From: Microdochium bolleyi
Taxonomy: Eukaryota; Ascomycota; Sordariomycetes; Xylariales; Microdochiaceae
Assembly (NCBI GenBank): GCA_001566295.1
Contig: KQ964248.1
Location: forward strand, 2,108,001 to 2,172,000
Length of the DNA: 64,000 nucleotides
Direction: 5' to 3'
Shown here piece by piece: positions 9,985 through 20,398 of this stretch; positions within the stretch are counted from its first letter, which is position 1, and each line of letters starts with the position of its first letter. The notes under the pieces were generated by a model, which saw only the letters and a list, made by a program, of their open reading frames with translations, was not told the origin of the DNA and searched no databases. A program made the translations under genes and the position numbers.

Positions 9985-10555
9985 GGTTCTTGACAGTGAG
10001 ATTGTGGTTTATTGAAGGGGATGAATGCGGTGTGCAATGCCGATGCTCTGCACCATGGACAAAAAAACGGCGAGGGTCTGCCCCGCGGCTGCACTGCGAT
10101 AAGCGATAAGTCGCGCCGGGCACAGATGGGACGGGAGCTCCCAATCGGCAGCAGGGGTCCTTGTCCTTCATCCAGCACCCCACAGGGCGGCAGGGTCACT
10201 GCGACAGAACGGTTGGGGCGGCAAAGGGCGAGCTTGTTTGCATAAGGCGACTTTTCCTTGCGGCTAGCTTGTGACAGTCCTCAACCTTCCCCCGTCTTAC
10301 ATCACCTCGTCCATTCTTTGTCCTTCCACAACCAGCGAATCGCCGTCGCATCGGCCCCGTGCCCAACCGCTCGAGCTACCTACTCGGCCGTCTGACCCAT
10401 CGCGACAACATATCGCAACGTCGCGCGTGGTTGCTCACTTGATATCTGGCCATGGCGAGCCGTGCTCTCTAAAGCCCCTCGACCGCACGACGCCTCGATT
10501 CCGACTTCTGCGCTGTCTGCCTGTGTGATCGGCAGCCGCTGTCCCGTGTTTCAGC
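9985..10555. promoter_or_regulatory. divergent promoter, ALB1 and UBP16-like gene
   Basis: 571 bp between divergent starts, with C/T-rich stretches on the UBP16 side. No specific element is confidently assigned. Confidence 0.5.
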
Positions 10556-12685
10556 ATGAACGGGTACGGCCCGCAGAGGCATCAGGACCGCGCCGTCCTG
10601 TCTCGCACCTACTATCGCGAAGACATCCTCACCTCGACCTCCGTCTGGGATCGCGTACAGCAGCCGAGCGTCTTGGTCCCACTCATTATCTTCATTCTCG
10701 GCATCTTCTACAACTCGCTGCACAAGTCGCCTCTGCACCGCCACCGCCATCCTGGCCAGGTCCTTTGGGATATCATCGTCACCGTGACGCCCGCGTCGCT
10801 GTTGTACTCTCTCGACAATTGGCTCCACCCGCCCATGTTCCCTGTGTCGAAATCTCTGGCCCCCGCTGCGCAGCCACAGACTTATGCTGCAAAGAGTGAT
10901 GCTCTCCGGCGCATTCTTGGTATGGACAAGCCCGGCGGCATTATCAAGACGGTTGCCAGCGCTGGGCTCAAAGGCATAAACACATTCTCCAATGGATCTC
11001 TGCTCAAGTCGAAAACCGACCGGCCTGCAGGGCTGGGCAATTACGACAATTCTTGTTTCCAAAATAGCATCCTCCAGGGACTATCAGCCTTGAAGCCCTT
11101 GCCAATGTACCTTGCGGCAGCATCAGGCGACGTTGGCGTCAGCTCTGCTGGCACTTTACGAGACTTGCTCTCGCAGCTGACTGATCGTCACAACAACGGC
11201 GCGACTCTGTGGACACCAAAGAAACTCAAAAGCCTGGACACGTGGCAACAGCAGGACGCGCAGGAATACTTTTCGAAGCTGTTAGACGAAATTGACAAGG
11301 AAGTCACAAAGGCTACCAGGGAGAGCCACAAACCCCGTGGGCTGGAGTCCGCAGCTACACCGGATGAGACGGCTACAAGTCAGCACAGCGATGACAGCGG
11401 ATATCAATCGCTATCAACCCTTTCAAGAACAAGCTCGGAATTGAAAGCGCCCCGGAATCCTCTCGAGGGTTTGGTGGCTCAGCGCGTGGCATGTGTGCAG
11501 TGCGGCTACTCAGAAGGACTATCCATGATCCCCTTCAACTGCTTGACGCTTAATCTTGGCGTGGAAAACGAGTACAACCTTTATGAGAGGCTCGACTCCT
11601 ATGCTCACTTGGAGGCCATTGAAGGAGTGCATTGTGCCAAGTGCACACTAGTCAAAGTGCAAAAATTACTCAAGATTTTGGTGGCAAGGGGCGAGGCCAA
11701 CGAATTATCAGATGCGGCACTGGCCGAGCCACGGGCACGCTTGGCTGCTGTCGACCTGGCCCTGGAGGAGGACGACTTTGAGGATAAGACACTGGCTGAG
11801 AAGTGCAAGATTTCCGCGCAGCACCGCGTCAACTCTACAAAGACGAAGCAGGTTGTGGTGGCGCGGCCGCCGCAAAGTCTTGCGATCCACATGAACCGGT
11901 CCGTGTTCGATGAGCGTACGGGGAACATGTTCAAGAATTTTGCCGCGGTGCGGTTTCCTAGCACTCTTGATCTCGGCTCTTGGTGTCTGGGCAGCGCCGG
12001 TGGGTCGGCAGTCGATATGCATGGCCACGGCGCTGTTGGCGAGGAAGAACACTGGATGAGCGGACCCAGATCATCTATGGTCTCCGGCTCGCAGAAGCCA
12101 TCGAAGATCACAGGCCCTCTTTACGAGCTCCGGGCTGTGGTAACACATCAAGGTCGCCATGAGAACGGGCATTACATTTGCTACAGGAAGCATCCATACC
12201 GGCCCACGAAGCTCGTCGACGATGACGATCTGGACAGCGATATCTTCGAGCCAGCCACAGATACACCCGCGGCCCTATCAGAGGAGAAAATTGCCATGGA
12301 GAATCTGGACGACGATAAGATGACCAGTTCGAAGTGGTGGAGACTCAGCGACGAAAGTGTCTGGGAAGTTCCCGAGGATGAAGTTTTGGACCAAGGTGGC
12401 GTGTTCATGCTCTTCTACGACTGCGTGGACCCCAACTCTGTTCTCACGTCCGAAGCTGAGAAAGAGGATGCTGAGCAGACGATACCGCATGACGAACCTG
12501 CTGGTAGCGCGAAGGAGCCCTCAGCACCGAGACCGACGGCCAAGCCTGTCTGTGATCACACGGGTATTCTTGCCGCGAAATCGAGGATGGTCTTTGGTAG
12601 CCAGGGATATTCTCCCCTAATACCGCAGCTTGCAGACGGCGAGACTGTTGATGCAGTGATCCCGCTTCATCGTCCTAACAGCTAA
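10556..12685 (+). CDS. UBP16: membrane-anchored ubiquitin C-terminal hydrolase, UBP16/USP30-like
   Basis: Single exon, 709 residues. A hydrophobic segment near residues 38-55 (PSVLVPLIIFILGIFYNSL) suggests N-terminal membrane anchoring. The peptidase C19 Cys box is GLGNYDNSCFQNSILQGLSA with catalytic Cys about 167, and the His box is HQGRHENGHYICYRKH with His about 539. Two CXXC pairs (ACVQCGY and VHCAKCTL) form the usual zinc-ribbon finger. The Cys-box variant GNYDNSC replaces the more usual GNTC but keeps the nucleophile. Yeast Ubp16 and human USP30 are outer-mitochondrial-membrane deubiquitinases, so the same location is inferred. An acidic insert lies between the His box and the C-terminal WWRLSDESVWEVPEDEVL motif, which completes the fold. 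The tail after about residue 630 looks disordered. Confidence 0.9.
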   Translation: MNGYGPQRHQDRAVLSRTYYREDILTSTSVWDRVQQPSVLVPLIIFILGIFYNSLHKSPLHRHRHPGQVLWDIIVTVTPASLLYSLDNWLHPPMFPVSKSLAPAAQPQTYAAKSDALRRILGMDKPGGIIKTVASAGLKGINTFSNGSLLKSKTDRPAGLGNYDNSCFQNSILQGLSALKPLPMYLAAASGDVGVSSAGTLRDLLSQLTDRHNNGATLWTPKKLKSLDTWQQQDAQEYFSKLLDEIDKEVTKATRESHKPRGLESAATPDETATSQHSDDSGYQSLSTLSRTSSELKAPRNPLEGLVAQRVACVQCGYSEGLSMIPFNCLTLNLGVENEYNLYERLDSYAHLEAIEGVHCAKCTLVKVQKLLKILVARGEANELSDAALAEPRARLAAVDLALEEDDFEDKTLAEKCKISAQHRVNSTKTKQVVVARPPQSLAIHMNRSVFDERTGNMFKNFAAVRFPSTLDLGSWCLGSAGGSAVDMHGHGAVGEEEHWMSGPRSSMVSGSQKPSKITGPLYELRAVVTHQGRHENGHYICYRKHPYRPTKLVDDDDLDSDIFEPATDTPAALSEEKIAMENLDDDKMTSSKWWRLSDESVWEVPEDEVLDQGGVFMLFYDCVDPNSVLTSEAEKEDAEQTIPHDEPAGSAKEPSAPRPTAKPVCDHTGILAAKSRMVFGSQGYSPLIPQLADGETVDAVIPLHRPNS

Positions 12686-13481
12686 TGGCTGGCTGAAGTG
12701 AGCAATTACGCCAATCACTTCTCACTCGTGGCCTGGGAAGTTGCAGCCAGGTACATGTTTTGTTTTGAAGGGCTGCCAAAGGGAACACAGAAATGAATTG
12801 TTTACAGCGTGCAACACCTTGATCTAGTGCAGAAATAAGGTCACGTTTTATGCAGCGATGCATCATGCAAACTCATGCGGCGTTTCTACGGTTGGAATAT
12901 TTACACTCTTCTTCGCGTCTCTCTTTTCTTTCCTTATTCTGTCTATAGATTAACAATAGTCATTAAGGCTGGAAGTACATAGCAACGCCCATTCTAAGCA
13001 GGCGAAACTTTGTTCCCAAGACTTTGATCCTCGGAGGCCCTTTGCGTAAATCAACTCCCATAAGCACAGCGTGGCCATCACAGAGGCGATGCTTGTACAG
13101 ACCACGCACTTAGACCGCTCTGTCCTTGCTTGTGTTCGGAGCATTTTTCGTATCTCGATAAGAAATGCAGGTTGTGATGGACAACCTCAATGCTTCCATA
13201 CTTCTCCCAATATCGGCCACGCGAGCTTTGCCGTACCCTGCATTCATTCCCCCCTAGTCTGGCATGCCGGTGCCTGGCGCTGCATGTGTCATAGGCAAAG
13301 AATCATGTGAAGTTTTAGCCCGCCTCTGTGAAGTATAATCTCATGACATGATCTTGTATGGTTTACATATTTACATATACAACATGCGATCTTCCGTCGC
13401 AGAGAAGCACCGGGGTAACCGCCATCATGACGTCCCACAGCAGCCTCAGCGAGAACATCGCCAAGCACGTCCCAGACTCGT
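12686..13481. other. intergenic between convergent genes
   Basis: About 800 bp between the UBP16-like and MRPL35 stops, presumably 3' UTRs. AT content is higher than in the genes. No gene or RNA recognised. Confidence 0.5.
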
Positions 13482-14944
13482 TTACCTGCGCCCGTTCTTG
13501 AGGCCGTGGATGCGCTTCGAGTACTTCCACAGGCTGCGGTACTTTGGCTTCTGCCTCTTGGCCTCCCAGCCGCGCTGCTTCTTCTCGCCCTTGAGCGAGT
13601 AGACGCGCTTGTGCTTGAACTCGACGTCGGCGCCGGGCATCCCCGCGCGCTCCATGACGGCGGCCGTGTTCTCGTCCCACACCGTGCGGAACAGGTTGAA
13701 CCCGATGGGGTTCAGGCTGAACTTGTCGCGGAAGCTCTTGAGCGAGAAGCCCTCGCGCGCGGCGTACAGCTCGCGCAGCTTCGCGACGTCGAGCGTCTCC
13801 CCGGGCTTCTGCTCCAGGATGAAGAGCGAGAGGCGGTGGTAAGGAGCGCCCTTCTGGGAGAACGCGGGCAGCCAGGGGACCGCGAGCTGTGTCTCCTTGT
13901 TGACCTGGCCCAGAGGCAGGGACGGCTGTGTGGGACCCAGCGGCACGTTGGCGGCGAGGTAGTGGCACCGCCGGTCGAAGCTGTCGTTCTCGGCGTTGGG
14001 CACGTCCGAGTCCATGACGACGATGGAGACGAGGCGCTCACCCTTGTCGAAGACCTGCACGCGCAACCGAGGTGGCACCTCTGATACGAGGGAGTTGACG
14101 ATGTCGCCGGGCTCGACCTTGACGCGGCGGAAGTACATCTGGACGTCCATGGACGGCTCGAACTTGGGGAGTACATCAGGGACAATGTTGAACTGGTCGA
14201 TACGCTGTGTGATGATCCGATGCGGCATGCCGCGCCACTTGAGCTCGGCGAGGTGCCGGTAGATGGGCTTGCTCATGTCGCCTGCAAACATAGTTAGTAC
14301 ATGTCCTGTTGGGACGGTTTGAACGAGTTGTCCGTACCGAGTCCATCTTCAAACTTGCGCTTGACCATGGGGTCGTTGATATCGGCAAGAATCTTGAGCT
14401 CCTCAACATATTTCCGCATGCTCTTCAAGCGAAGGTCTTTCTTCTCCTGGCCGCCCTTGATTTTATCCGCAGACACCTCCTCCAATCTCTGAATCCTGGC
14501 GAGCTCGGCGGAGATTTCCTTGATCTTTTCCGCACGATCGGCCTGGAGGATCTTGCGGGCCTCCTGGAAGCATTGGTAGGGTAGCTGCTCAAACGGCACA
14601 TTTTCTGATGTTCGGAGAGCAGCTCTGCGACGGCGGGAACCAATTGGGTGGACGCCCTTCTTATAGAGCTTCTTCTCAGCCCACGTGGCCGTTGTTGTGT
14701 TAGGGTCCAGCAAGGAGCTGCGTGCACTCGTGGCTTTGGTATCAGCCGACGCGGCGTCAACTTTGCTGGTGGCGCTCGGTGTGTCTTGGGCTTTCGACTG
14801 CGGCGTCGGGGCAGTTTTCGTGCTGGTCTCGGCTTCGTCGCATCTTGAAGCGCTTTGCGAGAATGGTCGGAGGGGTTGAGAAGAAAGCTGTACTTGACGG
14901 AAAGACCGAACAAGGGGCCGGACAGCCCTCTGACAGCTCGCCAT
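13482..14944 (-). CDS. MRPL35: mitochondrial large-subunit ribosomal protein mL38 (MRPL35)
   Basis: Exons 14338-14944 and 13482-14281 join across a 56-bp intron (donor GTACGG, TACTAAC branch, acceptor TGCAG), giving 468 residues. The N-terminus [20 protein letters not shown] is Arg/Ser-rich with no acidic residue for over 30 positions, typical of a mitochondrial presequence. A coiled region ([20 protein letters not shown]) leads to the phosphatidylethanolamine-binding-protein-like domain ([71 protein letters not shown]), as in mL38 of the central protuberance. The C-terminal basic tail ends [14 protein letters not shown]. The start ATG at 14944 is the first that exposes the presequence. It shares a 434-bp divergent promoter with another mitoribosomal gene. 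Confidence 0.93.
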
Positions 14945-15378
14945 GGCCGACGGTATGCTGTGAGTGCCGAGGTGTGGACGGAACTGGTCGCCTCGTGTAG
15001 ACGGCGATAGGCGTGCTGGAGCTGGATGTCGACGTCGAGGTGTCTCGAGAATTGCAACTTTTCTCGATGCACACGCACATCCCCCTGCTTGGGTAGCTCC
15101 AGCCAATTGGATCCCGAGGGAAGGCGGGAGTGGAACCAAATTGTGCACAAGTCTGCACAATATCTGGGGCAGCAGGCTTATGCAACACCCTAGTCGCAAT
15201 TTTTCGGGACCTCCAGCTGTGCGAACATTGAACATTGAGCTGCATTTGATATCTCGAGGCTACCCGTGTGTCCGACCTTCAGCGACCACGCTGCCACCCG
15301 CACCCCGCCGCCGCAACGTCAACCTCACCGGTGCATAAAGTTCTTGCGAGACGGCGTGATACATCAACCGCATCAAAC
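14945..15378. promoter_or_regulatory. bidirectional promoter of two mitoribosomal protein genes
   Basis: 434 bp between the divergent starts of MRPL35 and YML6. It holds a palindromic CCAATTGG at 15103-15110, which presents CCAAT on both strands. No other gene was found in it. Confidence 0.7.
15103..15110. promoter_or_regulatory. palindromic CCAAT box
   Basis: CCAATTGG lies about 160 bp before MRPL35 and 270 bp before YML6. CCAAT is the core of the HAP/CBC activator site that controls mitochondrial genes in fungi. Function here is inferred. Confidence 0.4.
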
Positions 15379-16412
15379 ATGGCGTCAAAAGGTGCCAGAA
15401 GCCTCGGCGAGGCCATGAAGGGCCTTTCGCTCACCTCCCAGATATGTAGAGATGCTTCATCAGTACGACTTCCTCCGCACTGCCTAGCTCATGGCGGGCC
15501 ATGGAAATACACAGAAGGACAGACTGACACGATTCTCTGCAGCATCGGATACCACAATTCACAAGGTCAATGGCCACCGAAGCCTCTCTTCCCAAGATCA
15601 CCAACGAGACCGAACGCTACCAACCCCCGACGACAGTCCCTGTCACCATCTTCGGCTTCCCCTCATACGAGCCGCGGCGCCTCGAGGCATGGTCCACAAA
15701 GCACCTTAGTTTGCCCTTGCGAAGGGACATTCTCCACCTCGCCGTCGTTTACGAGGGCGACAACACGCGGCAGGGCACGGCGAGCACAAAGACACGATAC
15801 GAGGTGCACGGCTCGAACCGGAAGCTGTACGCACAAAAGGGCACCGGTCGCGCGCGCGCTGGTGACAAGAAGTCACCTCTGCGCCGTGGTGGAGGCAAGA
15901 CGTTCGGCCCCAAGCCGCGTGACTTCGGCACGGGCTTGAACCGCAAAGTGTACGACCTGGCGTGGCGCACGGCGCTCAGCTACCGCTATCGTCGTGGCGA
16001 GCTCATCGTCTGCGAGGACGGCATGGAACTTCCTATGCCGGCGGCGTACGACGAGCTGCTCCAGTCTGAGACTTTCACCGAAAACCTCGCCCGCTCGTTC
16101 CAGGCGCGGTGGGCGCGCGAGGTGCTCAAGAGTAACGAGTGGGGAAAGCAGGCTGGCCGCAGCACGTTCATTACCACCGACTACCGGCCCAACCTCTTCG
16201 ACGCGATAGATGAGGTCCCCCGCTATGGCACGGCTCTCGATACCGAGGACGTCGATGTCAAGGATCTGCTGGAGTCTGGCCGCATCATCATTGAGCGGTC
16301 AGCGCTTCACGAGCTCATCGACAGACACCAGAGTGACCTTGTCAGCTCGGTATACGTTGTGAACGGCTCTCTGCCGAAAGGTCCGGAGAGCGGCAAGGTG
16401 CTGGTTCAATAA
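15379..16412 (+). CDS. YML6: mitochondrial large-subunit ribosomal protein uL4m (YmL6)
   Basis: Exons 15379-15462 and 15543-16412 join across an 80-bp intron (donor GTACGA, CTGAC branch, acceptor TGCAG) to give 317 residues. The first 37 residues are basic and hydroxylated (MASKGARSLGEAMKGLSLTS, then HRIPQFTRSM), consistent with a mitochondrial presequence. The uL4 core follows: VTIFGFPSYEP, RRDILHLAVVYEGDNTRQGT, KTRYEVHGSNRKLYAQKGTG, the uL4 rRNA-binding loop RARAGDKKSPLRRGGGKTFG, and RKVYDLAWRTALSYRYRRGE. uL4 proteins line the exit tunnel of the large subunit. A downstream ATG at 15570 would give a version without most of the presequence. The presequence-bearing start is preferred because the splice joins it in phase. 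Confidence 0.93.
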
Positions 16413-17213
16413 GGGACTGGAAGCGGACATACTCCTCAAAGATCGAGATGGCATCGCCTGTTGTGGAGAGCAGAGTGTAGGGAACGAGAAAACGGGGGCG
16501 TCCCGCTTTGAAAAGAGCTCCCGTCTCCTGGTAGGGAAGATTCGAGCGAGGAGAACCATTGTCACGACAAGTATTATGAGTGCAATCGACATACCGATTC
16601 GAACGCTCTACACTGTATATGACCGATATGTAGAAACAAGGACTTGTACAATATGAACGCATGGAGGGCTTCATTTGTGTATCGACGGTTGCATCTCTCC
16701 ACTGCTGTGCGGGATGGTACGTGAAGTGCTACTTTGACGAACAGCATAGGCCACCACATGCGTTTCGAGAATCACCAAAAGGGACATTGACTCAAAATGA
16801 GACGAGATTCTTGTAGAAAACAGCGTTGCTGAGTTAAAAGAGTTGTACGGTGACCATTCTGGTCTGCCCTGAAGATCGATCCGCATCAGCAGCTCTGGTC
16901 ATTGCATTACGACAACTGCAGAGGTCTCATCATGGCCTCGAACCATACTTCCACTCTTCCCAGCGCTCTGAAGAGATGCGTGTTTGCCCGAACAGGTATT
17001 GAGACTTCCGTTGCGGCCATTGTGGGTAGCTCCGGGCGAGCACCTCCGCCGGTCAGGGTGCCAACCGGCTATCCTGTGCCTCTGCACCTTCCATGGCGAA
17101 GCACGTACAGTCTGCCAGCCAACTCATGGCAGCTCGGGCGGTGTAAATGACAAGCCGGCATGTGCGGCCCGATTAGGCTCATTTTACCACACGAGTCTTC
17201 CTATCGATCCTTC
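16413..17213. other. intergenic between convergent genes
   Basis: About 800 bp between the YML6 and RFA3 stops. Short frames here (for example 16902-17150) have no family features. Nothing else seen. Confidence 0.5.
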
Positions 17214-17882
17214 TTAACCCTGGAACACGAACAGGTTCGGGTACCGATGCGTGACATCAATGACGCTCTGCACGCCGTTGGCGTCTGGCGGTGGTGTGAA
17301 CAACGGTCATGGTCAGCATTTGTACGGCGGGAGAACACAGAGGACCAGCCACTACAGACTGGGAAACTCGAGGATGGGGGTTGGAAACAATGAGTGACCT
17401 CGACCGTGGGAAGAAAGCACAAAACATTGTTGGGAAAGGAGAGATATGTGACGAACCAATGTTTGCTCCCAGGTCGAGAGAGTTCAACACCTTGACCGAG
17501 AGATCCGGGTTCACCTTGCCGATGACCTGGGCGAAGTTCCCGGGCGTAAGATGGGCTTCCTAAAAATTCAGAAAGCACACACGGTTAGCAACGACACACC
17601 CCCTTCTGTATTCCTGTGAGGCCGTGGGCAGATCTGCGCCCCAGGAGCTGTTCTAAGATCTCCCTTCCCTAGATGCTCGGCCTCTTCGGCTCTCATGATC
17701 CCTTAAAACCCCTGCTTCTCAAACAAACGTACCCGGTTCAGCAGACATGTCAGCTGGCCCTCCGTCTCGATCAGTGCCGTCTCCCCACGCAGCTGGATGA
17801 CTTGGCCCACTACGAGGACGTTCTTGCCAATGAAGCTGTCGAGGTGGCGGCACGACACGCGCGGGGTCGATATGGGCTCCAT
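17214..17882 (-). CDS. RFA3: replication protein A subunit 3 (RPA14, OB fold)
   Basis: Three exons, 17733-17882, 17457-17559 and 17214-17284, encode 107 residues, the normal size for this subunit. Introns are 173 and 172 bp (donors GTACGT and GTTCGT, acceptors TTTAG and GCCAG), long for this window. The sequence starts MEPISTPRVSCRHLDSFIGK, continues NVLVVGQVIQLRGETALIET and EAHLTPGNFAQVIGKVNPDL, and ends VIDVTHRYPNLFVFQG. This is the single OB fold of the smallest RPA subunit, which stabilises the heterotrimer that binds single-stranded DNA in replication, repair and recombination. No frame in this stretch exceeds the usual noise, so the gene is visible only after splicing. Two ACGCGT boxes lie 208 and 233 bp upstream. 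Confidence 0.88.
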
Positions 17883-18089
17883 CTTCGTTGTAGGTTGGGG
17901 CTATGTGTGCTATGGTGAGGTCGGAGGATTTCTGCCACTGATGATTGGCCACAGAAGAGGGTCGAAAATTGATTCAACTGAGCTGCCACTCCTGTGAAAG
18001 GGCATAAAGTCACTGAGTTGTCGTCGAAGTGATGCTGGAAGAGGTCCCGTTGGTGGGGGCTCTCGAGTCCAGATGTGGGTTTAATGGAG

Positions 18090-18095
18090 ACGCGT
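18090..18095. promoter_or_regulatory. MCB-like box 1 upstream of RFA3
   Basis: ACGCGT within GAGACGCGTC, about 208 bp upstream of the RFA3 start. Matches the known MBF core; function inferred. Confidence 0.5.
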
Positions 18096-18114
18096 CTTTG
18101 AGTTGCAGCCCCAG

Positions 18115-18120
18115 ACGCGT
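18115..18120. promoter_or_regulatory. MCB-like box 2 upstream of RFA3
   Basis: ACGCGT within CCAGACGCGTCC, 25 bp from box 1. The 12-mer is identical to that upstream of POL12 at 5081-5092. Confidence 0.5.
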
Positions 18121-19058
18121 CCACGCTATCATGTGACCACTCTCTTCGAACTGCTGTCCTTCGCAGCAGCATCCCTCCCTCTTCGATTTTGACAATTGTG
18201 CTTCTTCACCAATAGTTCCACCAATATTCACAGGAATAGCAATGGAAATCCTTCGTGCCACCATGGCATTCTCGTGGGAGTCAGGTTGTGCGCCCTGATG
18301 CCAAGTCTACTGATGGGTCCAGATAAATCCGGACACCACGTGTATGTCCAAACTTAGGACACCCCCAGCAGCCCGTCCATCCTTCCACGAATGCTGGATT
18401 TCTGCATTTTCCACGGCGGGCGGAACCACAACTTGGCAAACCCCGAGCCTAGCGGTACGGAGACGGCAGCATCCTACGCATAGCTGCCCACTTATGGAGC
18501 ATGTTTTGTCCTATTCGTGGACCATCTGACTCTTCCTCTCCTCCTCTCAAGATGACTGACCGGCACGCGGCAAGCTTAGGATCGTTGTGCCCCACCAGTT
18601 GCTGCTATTCTTCGTCCTCATCCTCAACCTCACCCTCCTGGGATCGTTGTCACGCCTGGGCTCGTTCAGCCCCGCTATCGGATTTCGGGAATGACATGTT
18701 GCGCACGAGGACCCATGATAGATTACTGTCGAGGCAGTAGTAGCTGAAACCATTCCGCCCTGTCCTGTCGCTCGACAAGGTGGTCCACTTGTGTCAAAAA
18801 AGGCAAATGAACCATTCCCTGATAGTCTGGCTCAACAGATGCAGAGTGGGGTGATATCTCCGGGTGTGAAGGGTCGTCTTCGGGAGCGGTAAGCAAGGAA
18901 GTCAGACCAGATAGTTCAAACCTGAACACACGATCTCAGACCGGTCCAGTACCATGGTCCACACCCGGCAGTCAGGCGGAAATAGCCTCAGGTGAATCCG
19001 CCAAGCAAGGCCCTCCGGATCCAAGACTGCGAAGACCCAGCCCGTGTCTGCCCCTCGC

Positions 19059-19092
19059 TATCCGCTTCAGGAGCGTATCCGCTTCAGGAGCG
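19059..19092. repeat. 17-bp perfect tandem duplication
   Basis: TATCCGCTTCAGGAGCG occurs twice back to back. It lies in the gene-free region and looks like a recent local duplication. Confidence 0.85.
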
Positions 19093-20021
19093 TTGCTCCG
19101 TGCCTATCTGAATGCCGGCAGGCAGTTCCGGAGGGACGGCGCGTGAAGACGTCCGGAGTAGGCATGCGTGCGAATGCTGTAAGGATGGGTGTCAGACAGG
19201 GGGCCACAGGGCTAGGTAGGCTTGTCGGGCTGGAGCTGATAGACCCGGGCCAAGCCATGGGGGACCCCTGGTCGCCCTCTCGCCCGTCATGGGTTATTCC
19301 TGCTCGGCCTTGCTCTGTCCAATAATGTTGCGGTAAGTCGCGCCTGTAAGGCTCATCCGGCGATTTCAGGCTGCATGCTCGACCCGAGGTTCGCCTTTAG
19401 TTCCTGCATCCTAGCGGCCGCTCCCAGCCCGTTCGCAACCATTATGTCAGACAACACGACAATGTCAAGCCTGGGCTACATCTCCGATGCCCGGCGTTTC
19501 TAAACCTGGACGGCTGATCCATTTGCTGGCTTGAACAAGGCGCAAAAAAGAAGCGAAGGTCGAGAACGCAGGCACCGAGGCTTACTATCATCGACAGCTG
19601 TTCTTGACCGCTTTGGTTTCTGGTGGCTAGGAACCGTAGGCCTCGGGCCTATACCCCGGCCCGGCAAGCTAAGCTTATCTGATGCCCGGCCGGCATACCT
19701 GTCAGCTTGTTGGACAACTAATCTATCTCTGACTAGCCCAGTATACCAGGCCATGGGAACAGCGGGTGGTTTACACACCTGCAGAATGTTGACAAATGAA
19801 GCTTTAGCAGACCCTCCAAGCATTTTGCGCGGCATGCCTGCCGCAGAGCGCCGCTGATTTACAAGTCGAATCGGTGTCAATGAGGGATGGACGATATGGC
19901 ATCGATGTGCTGTATGCTGAATGATCATAAGGCATCTGGCCATTTCCTGCCTTGATTGAGTGTTGCTCTGGGTGATGCCTGCCGCGATCTGGGACCGGTA
20001 GTGTTCGGCATTATCAGATAG

Positions 20022-20333
20022 CCTCTTTTAGTGGCCATCAGTCAACCAAATGTCTTCACACGGCACCAGGACAAGAGAGTCGTATCCCTGCAAGCTACCA
20101 GCGGCGAACGAATCGTAGCCACCGGAAACATGAACGATCTCTCGGGGCTAGACGTCCGCTTTGAGGGCTACATGCAAAAATAGATCATAGTTGGACAGGG
20201 ACACTACACCCTGAGGGTTGGATCATGCCTCTGCATCCCACTGCTGTCACCTCTCGAGGTTGATCCTACTGGCTCGGGGATTGCGGAGCTGATCAGGACC
20301 ATGCTACTGCACCATAAGCAGGACGATGGCTAG
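20022..20333 (+). pseudogene. possible decayed coding relic
   Basis: The frame from 20022 to the TAG at 20331 reads with protein-like composition (LVAISQPNVFTRHQDKRVVS, then IIVGQGHYTLRVGSCLCIPL, ending LLHHKQDDG) but is broken by TAG at 20181. The frame also continues upstream to about 19956 past another TAG at 20019. The internal stop could derive from CAG by a C-to-T change at CpA, the kind of change made by repeat-induced point mutation. I recognise no family. A chance frame remains possible, so confidence is low. Confidence 0.2.
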
Positions 20334-20376
20334 AGAAGTGCCGAAGTGATGTGTTAGTACGCACAGTCAGATTAGA

Positions 20377-20398
20377 AAATCGGCTCTGGCGCCGATTT
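20377..20398. repeat. perfect 8-bp hairpin
   Basis: AAATCGGC and GCCGATTT flank a 6-nt spacer. No adjacent gene end explains it as a terminator. Confidence 0.5.
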
